The notes beneath the pieces were generated by a model. That model had not been told where the DNA came from, ran no database searches, and was given only the letters and a program-made list of their open reading frames with translations. 64,000 bases of DNA from CAZBSE01 sp964494385 (GTDB taxonomy: Bacteria; Actinomycetota; Humimicrobiia; Humimicrobiales; Humimicrobiaceae): positions 1 through 64,000 of the forward strand of contig CAZBSE010000002.1 in NCBI GenBank assembly GCA_964494385.1. The letters run 5' to 3'. Below, one piece after another: positions 9,527 through 19,413 of this stretch. Made by a program: the position numbers and the translations under genes. How positions within the stretch are numbered: position 1 is the first letter of the stretch; each line of letters begins with the position of its first letter.

Positions 9527-10543
9527 TTATTTCATAATATAATTAACCAAATCATATAGCCTGCTTGAATATCCCCACTCATTATCATACCACGATAAAA
9601 CCTTTAATAAATTTCCCTGCTTAAAAGTGCTTAGAGCATCAAGAATAGAAGAATGAGAATCGCCTACTACATCCACAGATACAATAGGATCTTCACAATA
9701 TTTAAGGATCCCCTTGAATCCCGGCTCTTCTGAAGCTTTTCTAAATGCAGCATTTACATCATCTTTCGAACAATCCTTCTCCACTTCCACTGTCAGGTCG
9801 ACCAGTGAACCTACCGGCAGGGGAATTCTTACAGCCAGGCCGTCAAGCTTACCTTTCAAATCAGGTATTACAAGACCTATTGCGCTTGCCGCTCCGGTTG
9901 ATGTGGGTATAGCCGATAAAGCTGCAGCTCTTGCCCTCCTTAAATCTTTATGAGGGAGGTCCAGTATTTTCTGATCATTGGTATAAGCATGTATGGTAGT
10001 CATAATACCGTTTTTTATGACAAATTTATCATGCACAACCTTGCATATCGGTGCAAGTGCATTGGTTGTACAAGAAGCATTTGAAATTATGTTGTGTTCT
10101 TCCTTATTGTATTTTTCATTGTTTACGCCTAATACTATGGTAATATCGGCCCCATCACCCTTACAGGGTGCAGATACTACTACTTTTTTTGCTCCTGCTG
10201 CCAGGTGCTTGCCGGCACCTTCTCTATCTCTGAATATTCCTGTAGATTCCAGGGCAACATCTATTCCCAGATCTTTCCAGGGAAGTGACCCGGGATCCTT
10301 TTCGGCAGTAATTTTTATCTTGCGGCCATTGACTTCTATATATCCTTCTCCTGCCCTTATATCAGCATCAAGTACCCCATAAATAGAGTCATACTTTAAA
10401 AGATGGGCAAGGATCCTGGAATCATAAAGATCATTAATTGATACTATTTCAACACTTTCATCTTTATCGTATTTTAATTTTGCTCTTAGAAACTGCCTTC
10501 CTATCCTGCCGAATCCATTTATCCCTACTTTAATTGACATCAA
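9527..10543 (-). CDS. gap: Glyceraldehyde-3-phosphate dehydrogenase, type I
   Basis: A 338-residue enzyme that oxidises glyceraldehyde 3-phosphate to 1,3-bisphosphoglycerate. The N-terminal Rossmann fingerprint INGFGRIGR, the catalytic cysteine motif SNASCTTNALAP, the TTIHAYTNDQ segment and the C-terminal SWYDNEWGYS are all present. A good Shine-Dalgarno (AAAGGAGGAA) precedes the ATG pair at 10543/10540. It appears to be the first gene of a gap-pgk-tpiA-gpmI-secG operon. In typical Actinobacteria yvcK and whiA lie just upstream, between it and rapZ; here only 149 bases separate the two genes. Confidence 0.97.
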   Translation of the reverse strand: MMSIKVGINGFGRIGRQFLRAKLKYDKDESVEIVSINDLYDSRILAHLLKYDSIYGVLDADIRAGEGYIEVNGRKIKITAEKDPGSLPWKDLGIDVALESTGIFRDREGAGKHLAAGAKKVVVSAPCKGDGADITIVLGVNNEKYNKEEHNIISNASCTTNALAPICKVVHDKFVIKNGIMTTIHAYTNDQKILDLPHKDLRRARAAALSAIPTSTGAASAIGLVIPDLKGKLDGLAVRIPLPVGSLVDLTVEVEKDCSKDDVNAAFRKASEEPGFKGILKYCEDPIVSVDVVGDSHSSILDALSTFKQGNLLKVLSWYDNEWGYSSRLYDLVNYIMK

Positions 10544-10584
10544 ATTCCTCCTTTATAATAAAAATCGATAATTAACTGCACTTT

Positions 10585-10613
10585 ATAAAATATAAATCCT
10601 GTAATTTTATCAA
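10585..10613 (-). promoter_or_regulatory. Possible sigma70-type promoter for gap
   Basis: On the minus strand TTGATA (10608-10613) is followed after 17 bases by TTTTAT (10585-10590). It lies in the AT-rich gap between the rapZ stop hairpin and gap, where a promoter is expected. The -10 match is only moderate. Confidence 0.35.
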
Positions 10614-10666
10614 ATTTAAATAAATCAATAAAGTATATATTTTTAAAAAAATAATAACGGGTATAT

Positions 10667-10692
10667 ATTCATCATATCCGCTTATGATGAAT
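10667..10692 (-). terminator. Intrinsic terminator after rapZ
   Basis: Ten bases at 10667-10676 pair with 10683-10692 around a six-base loop, immediately after the rapZ stop codon. On the minus strand the stem is followed by a T-rich stretch ending in seven Ts. This separates the uvr/rapZ transcript from the glycolytic operon. Confidence 0.65.
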
Positions 10693-11577
10693 CTAATTTT
10701 TCCTATCGATATCTTTATGAATTATCCTCGTAGCATAACCCTCTAGCTTCAGATACTCACATATCTTCTCTGATATTACTATGGAACGATGCTTCCCGCC
10801 TGTACAACCTATGGCTATTCCCAGATAACTTTTCCCTTCTGCAATATAATTTGGAATTAAGAAATCCAGCATCTTTTCAAACATTCTAAGAAATTTTTTA
10901 GTTTCTTCGCGGCATAAAACAAAATCAATAACTTTACTGTTCCTTCCGTCCAGATCTTTCAATTCTTCATTGTAAAAAGGATTGGGCAGAAATCTTACAT
11001 CCATTACAATATCCATATTCTCAGGCATTCCGTATCTATAACCAAATGAATTAATTGTTATCTGAAGCAGCTTACTTTTTTCGGCACTGTTCATCATATT
11101 TTCAGTTATGGCTATCCTGAGCTCCTTTGGATTTAATATCGAAGTATCTATTATTACATTGGCTATTTCCCTCAGCCTTCCCATCTTTTCGATTTCTTTT
11201 TCAATACCGCTTGCAATATTACCATTCTCCACAAGAGGGTGCTTTCTCCTCGTTAGCGAGTACCTTTTTACTATAATACTCTTGGAAGCTTCCAGAAATA
11301 GAATTCTATATTCTAATTTTCTGTCATTAAGCTTATCCAGTGTTTTATATATTTCGTCAAAGAAGAATCCGCTTCTAAGGTCAATGGCAAATGCTATTTT
11401 ACTTATATTCCTGTCCTCCACGGAAAAATAATCAATTAGATTCAGAAGCAGAGGAACAGGCAGATTGTCTATGCAATAATATCCTGCATCCTCAAAATAT
11501 TTAAGAGCTTCCGTTTTACCTGCTCCCGATAATCCGGTTATTATAACTATTTTGATTTTATCTTTTACCATTTCCAC
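10693..11577 (-). CDS. rapZ: RNase adapter/nucleotide-binding protein RapZ (YvcJ family)
   Basis: A 294-residue P-loop protein with Walker A (GLSGAGKTEALKYFED), the conserved YCIDNLP motif and RRKHPL, and the C-terminal signature IGCTGGKHRSIVISE. In E. coli RapZ guides RNase E to the small RNA GlmZ; in Gram-positives (YvcJ) it binds GTP/ATP and its role is less defined. The uvrC-rapZ neighbourhood matches Actinobacteria and Firmicutes. The usual downstream partners yvcK and whiA are missing. An ATG two codons inside the first one is an equally good start. Confidence 0.93.
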   Translation of the reverse strand: MEMVKDKIKIVIITGLSGAGKTEALKYFEDAGYYCIDNLPVPLLLNLIDYFSVEDRNISKIAFAIDLRSGFFFDEIYKTLDKLNDRKLEYRILFLEASKSIIVKRYSLTRRKHPLVENGNIASGIEKEIEKMGRLREIANVIIDTSILNPKELRIAITENMMNSAEKSKLLQITINSFGYRYGMPENMDIVMDVRFLPNPFYNEELKDLDGRNSKVIDFVLCREETKKFLRMFEKMLDFLIPNYIAEGKSYLGIAIGCTGGKHRSIVISEKICEYLKLEGYATRIIHKDIDRKN

Positions 11578-11640
11578 GCTTGTAACTATATTTTCCTTCT
11601 AATATGTATAATAAAAAATCTTTTTTATATATAACCTATT

Positions 11641-12033
11641 TTAATCCTTTTTATCTTTTTTTTCCCTAAAGAAAACAATCTTTGAGATTACTATGCTAAT
11701 GATGCTGATTACCAGAGAGCTCCATATATATCCCCAGAAACTTTCAACCTCCAATCCTTTTATAAATAAATCTACGATCCATAACATACCAGCATTTATA
11801 ACAATATTAAACAGCCCCAGAGTTAATATGTTAATGGGCATAGACAATAATTTGATAATAGGCTTAACCAGCAAATTAAATAAGCCCAATAACAGGCCTG
11901 CTATAAAGGCAACCCTAAGCCTTTCCCATATGGTGTCTCCGGTTATATATATAAACGGTAGAAAATAGGAAGCCACCGCTATTGAAAAAGTAAGGATTAC
12001 CCAATCTAATAACCATCTTATCAAATAAATCAC
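11641..12033 (-). CDS. Small four-TM membrane protein, phage-holin-4 superfamily (PF04020-like)
   Basis: A 130-residue protein with four predicted hydrophobic helices and a short charged C-terminal tail (REKKDKKD). The pattern LIRWLLDWVILTFSIAVASYFLP and GLFNLLVKPIIKLLSMPINILTLGLFN is characteristic of the housekeeping family annotated as phage holin family protein (YvlD-like). Despite that name it is not evidence for a prophage: no phage gene is nearby. It begins seven bases after uvrC ends and is co-transcribed with it. Function in this family is unknown. Confidence 0.85.
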   Translation of the reverse strand: MIYLIRWLLDWVILTFSIAVASYFLPFIYITGDTIWERLRVAFIAGLLLGLFNLLVKPIIKLLSMPINILTLGLFNIVINAGMLWIVDLFIKGLEVESFWGYIWSSLVISIISIVISKIVFFREKKDKKD

Positions 12034-12039
12034 CTGCTC

Positions 12040-13878
12040 TTATCTATGTATCTTTCTGTAGATATTGGCTGCATCACTATGACTTAATCCCTTTATTTCC
12101 ATTAATTCTTGTACCGTCCTTATTTTTAAATCTTCGACTGATTTTATATTTTCAAAAATATACTTTTTCTTTTTTTCCCCTATGCCTTTTATTTCATCCA
12201 GCAGAGATCTGGTCATACTCTTACCCCTTAGCTTCCTATGGAAGTTTACAGCGAATCTATGAGCCTCATCCCTGATTTTTATAAGGGCATGCATGTAACT
12301 GCTTCCCAGATCAAGTTTTATCCCGTCAGGATATTTACTACAGAATATGGTTTCCTCTTTTTTTGCAATACTTATAACATCAATATCCCGTATCTTCTCC
12401 TTGCTTATTAATTTGGACACTGTATTGAACTGAGCCTTACCGCCGTCAACTATTATTAAATCCGGCTTTTCATAGAAACTGCCCTTTTTATTTACTTTTT
12501 CTTTTTTAAGGTATTTTATTCTTCTTTCAGCTATCTCTTCCATCATCCTGCAATCATCCTGCCCGGTTACTGTTTTTATTTTAAAATATCTGTATTCTTC
12601 AGCCGCTAATTTCCCATCCACAGCCACGGACATGGAGCCTACGGGAAAAGTATCTTTCAGGTTAGAAATATCGAAACATTCCATCCTCCGTGGAATGTTT
12701 GCCAATCCCAGAATATTCTTTAATTTTATAAATTCTTTATAAATCCCTGCATTTCCAATATCTTTTTCAAACTTTTTCTTCTCCAGATACAGTTTGGAAT
12801 TTCTTGCCGTCATTTCCATTATTTTTTTCTTTTCACCGATCCTGGGCATTTTTATTTCAACCTTTTTACCCCTTTTTCCGGTCAGCCATTCTGATAATAA
12901 ATCGGCATTTTCAATTTTTACCGGGCAATAAATTTTAGCTGGAATGTCACTTATATTTGCATAATAGCTTTCTATGAAGCCAGCTAAAATATGCCTGTCA
13001 TCCAGAAGACCGGCATTGCTTACGGTAAAGTTGTTGATTACTGACAGCACTCCTTCTCTATAAGTAAACAGACTTACAACCGCATTATCTTTTTCCATGG
13101 CAGCTGACATAAAATCCCACATAGCTTTAACCGGAAAAAATACCTTCTGATTATTATAAAGTTTACTTATGTCATTTATTTTATTTTTAATCTCGTCAGC
13201 TTTTTCAAATTCTTTCTCTTCTGAATATTTTTTCATTTCGTTCTTCAGTTCATTTATAATGGTTATATCTTTTCCTATAAGAAAAAACTTTATAAATTCA
13301 ATATTCTTGCCATATTCTTCTTCTGAAATATAGCCCGCACATGGGGCACTGCACAGTTTAATATGATAATTAAGACACGGCAGATTCGAACCTTTGCCCG
13401 GTTTTGGGTTTCTGCAATCCCTCACCTTAAATATTCTTCTCAAATATTCCAGAGTTTTTCTTATGGCTCCGGTATTAGTATAAGGCCCGAAATATTCCGC
13501 ATTTTCAATTCTTCTGTTCCTGGTTAAAAATACTCTTGGAAATTTTTCTCCTGCAGTTAAAGCTACAAAGGGGTATGATTTATCGTCTTTAAGATCTATA
13601 TTGTACTTTGGCTTATTTTTCTTAATTAAATTTCCTTCCAGTATCAATGCTTCTGTTTCGCTATCTGTGACTATATAATCTATGGATTTTATCTTTTTGG
13701 TAAAATCCGGAGGTTTTGAATATAAAAAATTGCCGCCGGCATTACTGAAATAACTTCTCACTCTGCTGTTAAGATTCTTTGCCTTTCCGATATAGATAAT
13801 TTTACCCCCTGAATCTTTGAAAATATATACTCCGCATCTTCGGGGCAGTATATTTAAAAACTCTTTTATTCTATCCAT
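12040..13878 (-). CDS. uvrC: Excinuclease ABC subunit C
   Basis: A 612-residue nuclease that makes both incisions in nucleotide excision repair. The N-terminal GIY-YIG domain (CGVYIFKDSGGKIIYIGKAKNL) makes the 3' cut. It is followed by the UVR helix pair that contacts UvrB (residues near 205-235), the RNase H-like domain for the 5' cut (ECFDISN, DLIIVDGGKAQ) and a C-terminal helix-hairpin-helix (EIKGIGEKKKKY, LMEIKGLSHSDAANI). Length is normal. All three uvr genes lie together here, which supports co-ordinate expression. Confidence 0.97.
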   Translation of the reverse strand: MDRIKEFLNILPRRCGVYIFKDSGGKIIYIGKAKNLNSRVRSYFSNAGGNFLYSKPPDFTKKIKSIDYIVTDSETEALILEGNLIKKNKPKYNIDLKDDKSYPFVALTAGEKFPRVFLTRNRRIENAEYFGPYTNTGAIRKTLEYLRRIFKVRDCRNPKPGKGSNLPCLNYHIKLCSAPCAGYISEEEYGKNIEFIKFFLIGKDITIINELKNEMKKYSEEKEFEKADEIKNKINDISKLYNNQKVFFPVKAMWDFMSAAMEKDNAVVSLFTYREGVLSVINNFTVSNAGLLDDRHILAGFIESYYANISDIPAKIYCPVKIENADLLSEWLTGKRGKKVEIKMPRIGEKKKIMEMTARNSKLYLEKKKFEKDIGNAGIYKEFIKLKNILGLANIPRRMECFDISNLKDTFPVGSMSVAVDGKLAAEEYRYFKIKTVTGQDDCRMMEEIAERRIKYLKKEKVNKKGSFYEKPDLIIVDGGKAQFNTVSKLISKEKIRDIDVISIAKKEETIFCSKYPDGIKLDLGSSYMHALIKIRDEAHRFAVNFHRKLRGKSMTRSLLDEIKGIGEKKKKYIFENIKSVEDLKIRTVQELMEIKGLSHSDAANIYRKIHR

Positions 13879-13921
13879 CGTATATTTTTTCTGTTTACTT
13901 TTTCAATTATCATTATTATGC

Positions 13922-16771
13922 TCATAAAGCTGCTTTTAACATGTCCCTGTTCATGTACATCTTCAAAAATTTCCCCGTATAAGATCTCTTAATCTCTGCC
14001 ACCTGCTCGGGGGTACCACTCGCGATGATCCTTCCGCCTTCTTTTCCCCCTTCCGGACCCAGGTCTATTATATGATCAGCAGTTTTGATTACTTCAAGAT
14101 TATGTTCAATCACCAGAACCGTATTGCCCGCATCGACCAATCTCTTTAAAATAGCCAGTAATTTACTTATATCATCAAAATGCAGGCCCGTTGTAGGTTC
14201 ATCCAGAAGATATAAGGTACTTCCTGTACTCTTCTTTGAAAGTTCGGTAGAAAGTTTGACTCTCTGCGCTTCCCCGCCGGATAATGTTGTAGATGACTGT
14301 CCCAACTTAATATATCCCAGGCCCACATCATTGATTATCTCTAATTTCCTTTTGATTCTTGGAATATTCTTAAAAAATTCCGAAGCTTCCTCTACGGTCA
14401 TATTTAAAATATCGTTAATATTTTTACCCTTGTATTTTATTTCCAGAGTTTCCCTGTTAAACCTTTTTCCTTTACAAACATCGCAAGGGATATAAATATC
14501 AGGTAAAAAATGCATTTCTATTTTAATAACTCCATCCCCGTTGCATGCCTCACACCTTCCACCTTTTACATTAAAGCTGAATCTGCCGGGCTTGTAACCC
14601 CTTGTTCTTGAGTCATGCGTTCTTGAAAATAATTCTCTGATATAGGTGAAAACTCCTGTATATGTCGCCGGATTTGAACGCGGGGTCCTGCCTATAGGCG
14701 ATTGATCGATAACTATGACTTTATCAAGGTTCTCGTATTCAAGTATTCCGTCGTGTTCTCCGGCTTTATGCTTGGTCCCCATGATTAAATTGGAAAGAGA
14801 AGGATATAGTATTTCATTTACCAGGGTGCTTTTGCCCGAACCCGAAACCCCTGTAACCGCAATTAGTTTTCCTAAATCTATGCGAACATCTATATTTTTA
14901 AGATTATGTTCCCTTGCGCCTTTTATGGTTATGCACTTGCTGTTCCCTTTTCTTCTTTTATCCGGAACAGGTATAAATTTTTTACCAGCCAGATATTTTC
15001 CGGTTATGGACCTGCTGCATTTATGTATTTCGTTCAGATTTCCGCTGTATACAATTTCACCTCCATGTATGCCGGCCCCCGGACCTATATCAACTATAAA
15101 ATCCGAATTCCTCATTGTTTCCTCATCGTGCTCTATGACTATTATGGTATTTCCCAGATCCCTTAATCTCTTCAGGGCATTTATTAATTTTTTATTATCT
15201 CTCTGATGAAGCCCTATGCTGGGTTCATCCAGTATGTAAAGAACTCCTACCAGTCCCGAACCTATCTGGGTAGCCAGTCTTATCCTCTGTGATTCTCCTC
15301 CCGATAGGGTGCTGGATTTTCTATCCAGAGCCAGGTAGCCAAGCCCTACATCCTTTAAAAAATTAAGGCGTTCAATAATTTCCTTAATCAGCCTTTCACC
15401 TATCATTTTTTCCCTATCGGTTAATTTAAGCGATTTTAACCATTCAATACCTTCCTCAATAGTTTTTTCACAAAAATCAGCTATCGATATAGAGCCGATT
15501 TTAACTGCCAGACTTTCCTTCCTGAGTCTTTTCCCCTTGCAGCTGTTACATGGCCTGCTGCTTATCATCTTTTCTATTCTGATTCTCTGCATATCGGATT
15601 CTGTTTCCAGGTACCTTCTGCTCAAATTATTGGCAAGGCCCTCAAACTTTAAATAGTAACTCCTTTTTCTGCCTTTATGATTTATATAACTTACGCTTAT
15701 TCGTTTTCCATCCGTTCCATATAGAATTACCTTCTTTATATATTCATCAAGATCCTTATAGGGGGTATTGAGGTCAAATTCGTACTCTTCAGCCAGACTT
15801 TTCATCAGCTGGGAATAATAGTGTGAATAACCCATATTAAAAAAAGGAATGGCCCCGTCAATTATGCTCATTTCAGGATGTTCCACAATTAAATCAGGGT
15901 CCACTTCCTTGCTGATGCCCAGGCCTCCGCATTCCCTACAGGCTCCGTAGGGACTGTTGAATGAAAACATTCTGGGAGTTATCTCCTCAAAATCTATGCC
16001 GCAGCTCACGCATGAAAAATTTTCTGAAAAGCTCTTTATCTCTCCCGAATCCAGCATCTGAATATAAACAATGCCCCCGCTTTCCTTAAGTGATATTTCG
16101 ATATCCTCTGAAAGTCTTTTCTTTATATCAGGCTTGATCTTTAATCTGTCCACAATAATTTCAATATCATGTTTTATATTTTTATCCAGTTTTAGATCAA
16201 AGCTCTCACCCAGTTCGTAAACCTCACCATCTACTCTGACTCTTGCGTATCCTTCATTTCTGATATTTTCGAAAGCCTTTATATACTCGCCTTTTCTCCC
16301 CCTTATTATAGGTGAGAGAACCTGAAATCTACTGCCCTCTGGCAGTTCCATCACTCTATCCACTATTTGGTCTACGGTCTGCCTGGTAATTAACCTTCCG
16401 CATTTATAGCAATATGGTATGCCGATTTGAGCGTAAAGTACCCTTAAATAATCATATATTTCGGTAATGGTTCCTACAGTGGACCTTGGGTTCTTTGAGA
16501 CACCCTTCTGGTTTATGGATACTGCCGGTGATAATCCTTCTATAAGGTCAACATCCGGTTTCTCCATTTGTCCTAGAAACTGCCTGGCATAAGAAGAAAG
16601 CGATTCAACATATCTTCTCTGCCCTTCGGCATAAATAGTATCAAACGCCAGTGATGATTTTCCGGATCCGCTTACACCGGTAAAAACTACAAATTTATTT
16701 CTGGGAATCTTAAGATTTATATTTTTAAGATTGTGCTCCCTGGCACCTTTTATTATTATTTCTTCTTTCAT
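13922..16771 (-). CDS. uvrA: Excinuclease ABC subunit A
   Basis: A 949-residue ABC-type ATPase that scans DNA for damage and loads UvrB. Two Walker A motifs (GVSGSGKSSLAFDTIYAEGQ near residue 33 and GVSGSGKSTLVNEIL near residue 650), two signature regions (LSGGESQRIRLA, LSGGEAQRVKLS) and zinc-binding CXXC pairs (CYKCG, CVSCG, CRECGG, CEACNGDG, CDVCKG) are all visible. It lies directly downstream of uvrB, with a two-base gap. Full length and intact. Confidence 0.98.
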   Translation of the reverse strand: MKEEIIIKGAREHNLKNINLKIPRNKFVVFTGVSGSGKSSLAFDTIYAEGQRRYVESLSSYARQFLGQMEKPDVDLIEGLSPAVSINQKGVSKNPRSTVGTITEIYDYLRVLYAQIGIPYCYKCGRLITRQTVDQIVDRVMELPEGSRFQVLSPIIRGRKGEYIKAFENIRNEGYARVRVDGEVYELGESFDLKLDKNIKHDIEIIVDRLKIKPDIKKRLSEDIEISLKESGGIVYIQMLDSGEIKSFSENFSCVSCGIDFEEITPRMFSFNSPYGACRECGGLGISKEVDPDLIVEHPEMSIIDGAIPFFNMGYSHYYSQLMKSLAEEYEFDLNTPYKDLDEYIKKVILYGTDGKRISVSYINHKGRKRSYYLKFEGLANNLSRRYLETESDMQRIRIEKMISSRPCNSCKGKRLRKESLAVKIGSISIADFCEKTIEEGIEWLKSLKLTDREKMIGERLIKEIIERLNFLKDVGLGYLALDRKSSTLSGGESQRIRLATQIGSGLVGVLYILDEPSIGLHQRDNKKLINALKRLRDLGNTIIVIEHDEETMRNSDFIVDIGPGAGIHGGEIVYSGNLNEIHKCSRSITGKYLAGKKFIPVPDKRRKGNSKCITIKGAREHNLKNIDVRIDLGKLIAVTGVSGSGKSTLVNEILYPSLSNLIMGTKHKAGEHDGILEYENLDKVIVIDQSPIGRTPRSNPATYTGVFTYIRELFSRTHDSRTRGYKPGRFSFNVKGGRCEACNGDGVIKIEMHFLPDIYIPCDVCKGKRFNRETLEIKYKGKNINDILNMTVEEASEFFKNIPRIKRKLEIINDVGLGYIKLGQSSTTLSGGEAQRVKLSTELSKKSTGSTLYLLDEPTTGLHFDDISKLLAILKRLVDAGNTVLVIEHNLEVIKTADHIIDLGPEGGKEGGRIIASGTPEQVAEIKRSYTGKFLKMYMNRDMLKAAL

Positions 16772-16773
16772 TA

Positions 16774-18804
16774 TTATTTCTTTATCTCTATATTAGCTAT
16801 CTTTTTTATTCTCTTTATCTCATCCCTTATTGCAGCAGCTTTTTCAAAATTCAGTTCCCTGGCTTCCAAATACATTTCCTCTTCAAGGCCGCTTATTATA
16901 TTGGCAATCTTAGACGGATCCATGCTCATTAATCTATGCTCATTAAATTTATTTTTTCTGTCACTGACTTTAAAAACTGTTTTTGCTTCTTTTCTGGTTT
17001 TTATGCCGGTGCTGCTTAATATGTCAGTTATAGTTTTTTCAATAGTTCTTGGTATGATGCCGTGCTTGTTATTGTACTCGATCTGTAATTTCCTTCTTCT
17101 ATTTGTCTCCGATAATGCAGTTTTAATAGCATTTGTTATCTTGTCGGCATACATTATAACCTTCCCGTTAACATTTCTTGCCGCCCTGCCTATAGTCTGG
17201 ATAAGTGATATTTCTGACCTTAAAAATCCCTCTTTATCCGCATCCAGTATGACAACCAGTGATACTTCCGGCAAATCCAGTCCTTCCCTGAGTAAATTTA
17301 TTCCAACCAGTACATCAAATTCCCCGCTCCTGAGTCCCCTTAATATTTCAACCCTTTCCAGTGTATCTATAGTGGAATGCAGGTATCTTACTTTTATTTT
17401 TTGACCGGACAGATAATCAGTCAGATCTTCCGCCATTCTTTTTGTAAGAGTGGTTATAAGAACTCTTTCACCTTTTTCCACAACTTTTTTTATTTCATAA
17501 ATCAAATTATCTATTTGCCCTTCCGTCTTTCTTATAAAAACTTCCGGGTCCACCAGCCCTGTAGGCCTTATTATCTGCTCGGCTATCTGATTGCTTACTT
17601 TTCTTTCATAAGGTCCCGGTGTAGCCGAGGTAAATATAACCCTTTTAATTTTTGCCTCAAATTCTTCGAATCTTAAAGGTCTGTTATCCATCGCAGAAGG
17701 GAGCCTGAATCCATAATCTACCAGAGTTTGCTTCCTTGACCTGTCACCCTCGTACATACCTCTTATCTGTGGCACGGCTATGTGGGACTCATCTATAATG
17801 ACAAGGAAATCATCAGGAAAAAAATCTAACAGGGTATTGGGGGGCTCTCCCGCTTTTTTACCCAGAATGTGCCTGGAATAATTTTCAATACCTCCGCAGA
17901 AACCCAATTCCGCTATCATCTCCATATCGTATCTTGTCCTTGATTCTATCCTCTGGGCTTCAAGCAGTTTCCCGCTTTCTTTAAAAAATTTTATTCTTTC
18001 ATTAAGTTCTTTCTCAATCGTTTTAAGAGCTATATCAACCCATTCCACTGTTGCCAGGAAATGTGTCGCGGGGGATATAATATATACTTCTTTTTCTCCA
18101 TAGATCTCTCCCGATAACGGATTGAATTCTGTAATCTTTTCTAATTCATCCCCCAGAAACTGCACCCTGACTGCCTTTCCCTGATATGCCGGAAATATTT
18201 CAACAGTATCTCCTTTTACTCTGAACTTTCCATTCACGAAATCATAATCATTTCTCTCATATCTTATATTGACCAGCTTATCTATTAAACTTTCTCTGGA
18301 AAATTCTTCATGCAGTTTTAAGACGATCCTCTGTTTTCCATACTCGGAGGGCGAGCCCAGACCATATATGCAGGAAACACTGGCCACTACTATAACGTCG
18401 CTTCTGGTAAAAAGAGAATTGGTAGAGGATAATCTCAGCTTTTCTATTTCTTCATTTATTGAGGTATCTTTTTCTATATACATATCCTTACCGGGCAGGT
18501 ACGCTTCCGGCTGATAATAGTCGTAATAGCTGACAAAATATTCCACGGAATTATCCGGAAAAAATTCTTTGAACTCATTACAGAGCTGTGCCGCAAGAGT
18601 TTTATTGGGAGCAAGAACCAGTGTTGGAAGCTGGACATTCTGTATCACATTCGCTATTGAATAAGTTTTTCCCGAGCCCGTAACCCCTAATAAACTCTGA
18701 AACTTAAGATCATGTTTAATACCTTCTGTCAACCGGTCAATGGCTCCATCCTGATCTCCCTGAGGTGAATAGTTGGATACTATTTTAAATTTATAATCGG
18801 GCAT
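16774..18804 (-). CDS. uvrB: Excinuclease ABC subunit B
   Basis: A 676-residue superfamily-2 helicase-like protein that verifies damage and recruits UvrC. Walker A (GVTGSGKTYSIANV), the beta-hairpin region (YYDYYQPEAYLPGKDMYIEKD), the DESH-type box (IDESHIAVPQIRGMY), helicase motifs V-VI (GINLLREGLDLPEVSLV, QTIGRAARN) and the C-terminal UVR domain (EEEMYLEARELNFEKAAAIRDEI) are in the correct order. coaE lies just upstream, an adjacency usual in Actinobacteria. Confidence 0.98.
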   Translation of the reverse strand: MPDYKFKIVSNYSPQGDQDGAIDRLTEGIKHDLKFQSLLGVTGSGKTYSIANVIQNVQLPTLVLAPNKTLAAQLCNEFKEFFPDNSVEYFVSYYDYYQPEAYLPGKDMYIEKDTSINEEIEKLRLSSTNSLFTRSDVIVVASVSCIYGLGSPSEYGKQRIVLKLHEEFSRESLIDKLVNIRYERNDYDFVNGKFRVKGDTVEIFPAYQGKAVRVQFLGDELEKITEFNPLSGEIYGEKEVYIISPATHFLATVEWVDIALKTIEKELNERIKFFKESGKLLEAQRIESRTRYDMEMIAELGFCGGIENYSRHILGKKAGEPPNTLLDFFPDDFLVIIDESHIAVPQIRGMYEGDRSRKQTLVDYGFRLPSAMDNRPLRFEEFEAKIKRVIFTSATPGPYERKVSNQIAEQIIRPTGLVDPEVFIRKTEGQIDNLIYEIKKVVEKGERVLITTLTKRMAEDLTDYLSGQKIKVRYLHSTIDTLERVEILRGLRSGEFDVLVGINLLREGLDLPEVSLVVILDADKEGFLRSEISLIQTIGRAARNVNGKVIMYADKITNAIKTALSETNRRRKLQIEYNNKHGIIPRTIEKTITDILSSTGIKTRKEAKTVFKVSDRKNKFNEHRLMSMDPSKIANIISGLEEEMYLEARELNFEKAAAIRDEIKRIKKIANIEIKK

Positions 18805-18831
18805 CTTTTATATTATTTTCCTGCCTTATAA

Positions 18832-19413
18832 TTAAATATTTTTTAGAATTTCCTTTACTTTTTTAAGTAAATCCTTTTCGGAGCCATTATTATTGATGAT
18901 GAAATCTATCTTTTTTTCATTAACTTTTATATATTGGCCCTTGATCCTCAATTCTTTATCATAATCCGAAAAATTCTTTTGTTTTAAAAAGTTTTTTCTC
19001 TTTTCAACCGGGGCATTGACCAGAATAATATAATCACACAATAAATCCAATTTGCATTCAAACAATATTGCTGCTTCCATTATAATATAAGTTTTATTGC
19101 AATTTTTATCTAAAATATTTTTAACTTCTCTCCTTATCAGGGGAAACATCAATCTGTTTAGCTTCATTAGCTCCGTTTTATCTGAAAAGACTTTCCGTGC
19201 CAGGAATCTAAAATCCAGGTCACCGTCAGTATTAAAAGCCTCACTTCCGAAAATTATTTTTAGTTTATTTAAAACTTTCGGGGTTTTGGAATAGATATTT
19301 TTCGCAGTCTCATCTACATTCAGTAGCAGAGTGTCTTTCCTTATTCCTTTTATATATTTACATACCGTACTCTTGCCCGAAGCAATTCTTCCTGTAACTC
19401 CTATGACTATTAT
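18832..19413 (-). CDS. coaE: Dephospho-CoA kinase, apparently with an ATA start codon
   Basis: The enzyme phosphorylates dephospho-CoA in the last step of CoA synthesis. A conventional start (ATG at 19167) gives only 111 residues and removes the ATP site. Upstream the same frame encodes the P-loop IGVTGRIASGKST, LLNVDETAK and the DLDFRFLARKVFSD segment, all expected of CoaE. The frame is closed by TGA about 15 codons further upstream, and no ATG, GTG or TTG lies between. A strong Shine-Dalgarno AAGGAGG (19420-19426) sits six bases before ATA at 19413 and nine before a second ATA at 19410. I therefore call a 193-residue product starting at 19413. A single-base assembly error is the main alternative. 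Confidence 0.82.
   Translation of the reverse strand: MIVIGVTGRIASGKSTVCKYIKGIRKDTLLLNVDETAKNIYSKTPKVLNKLKIIFGSEAFNTDGDLDFRFLARKVFSDKTELMKLNRLMFPLIRREVKNILDKNCNKTYIIMEAAILFECKLDLLCDYIILVNAPVEKRKNFLKQKNFSDYDKELRIKGQYIKVNEKKIDFIINNNGSEKDLLKKVKEILKNI

Noticed and set aside
11641..12033. Phage holin-like gene as evidence for a prophage
   Set aside because: The family name is misleading; such four-TM proteins are chromosomal housekeeping genes, and no phage structural, integrase or lysis gene is nearby.
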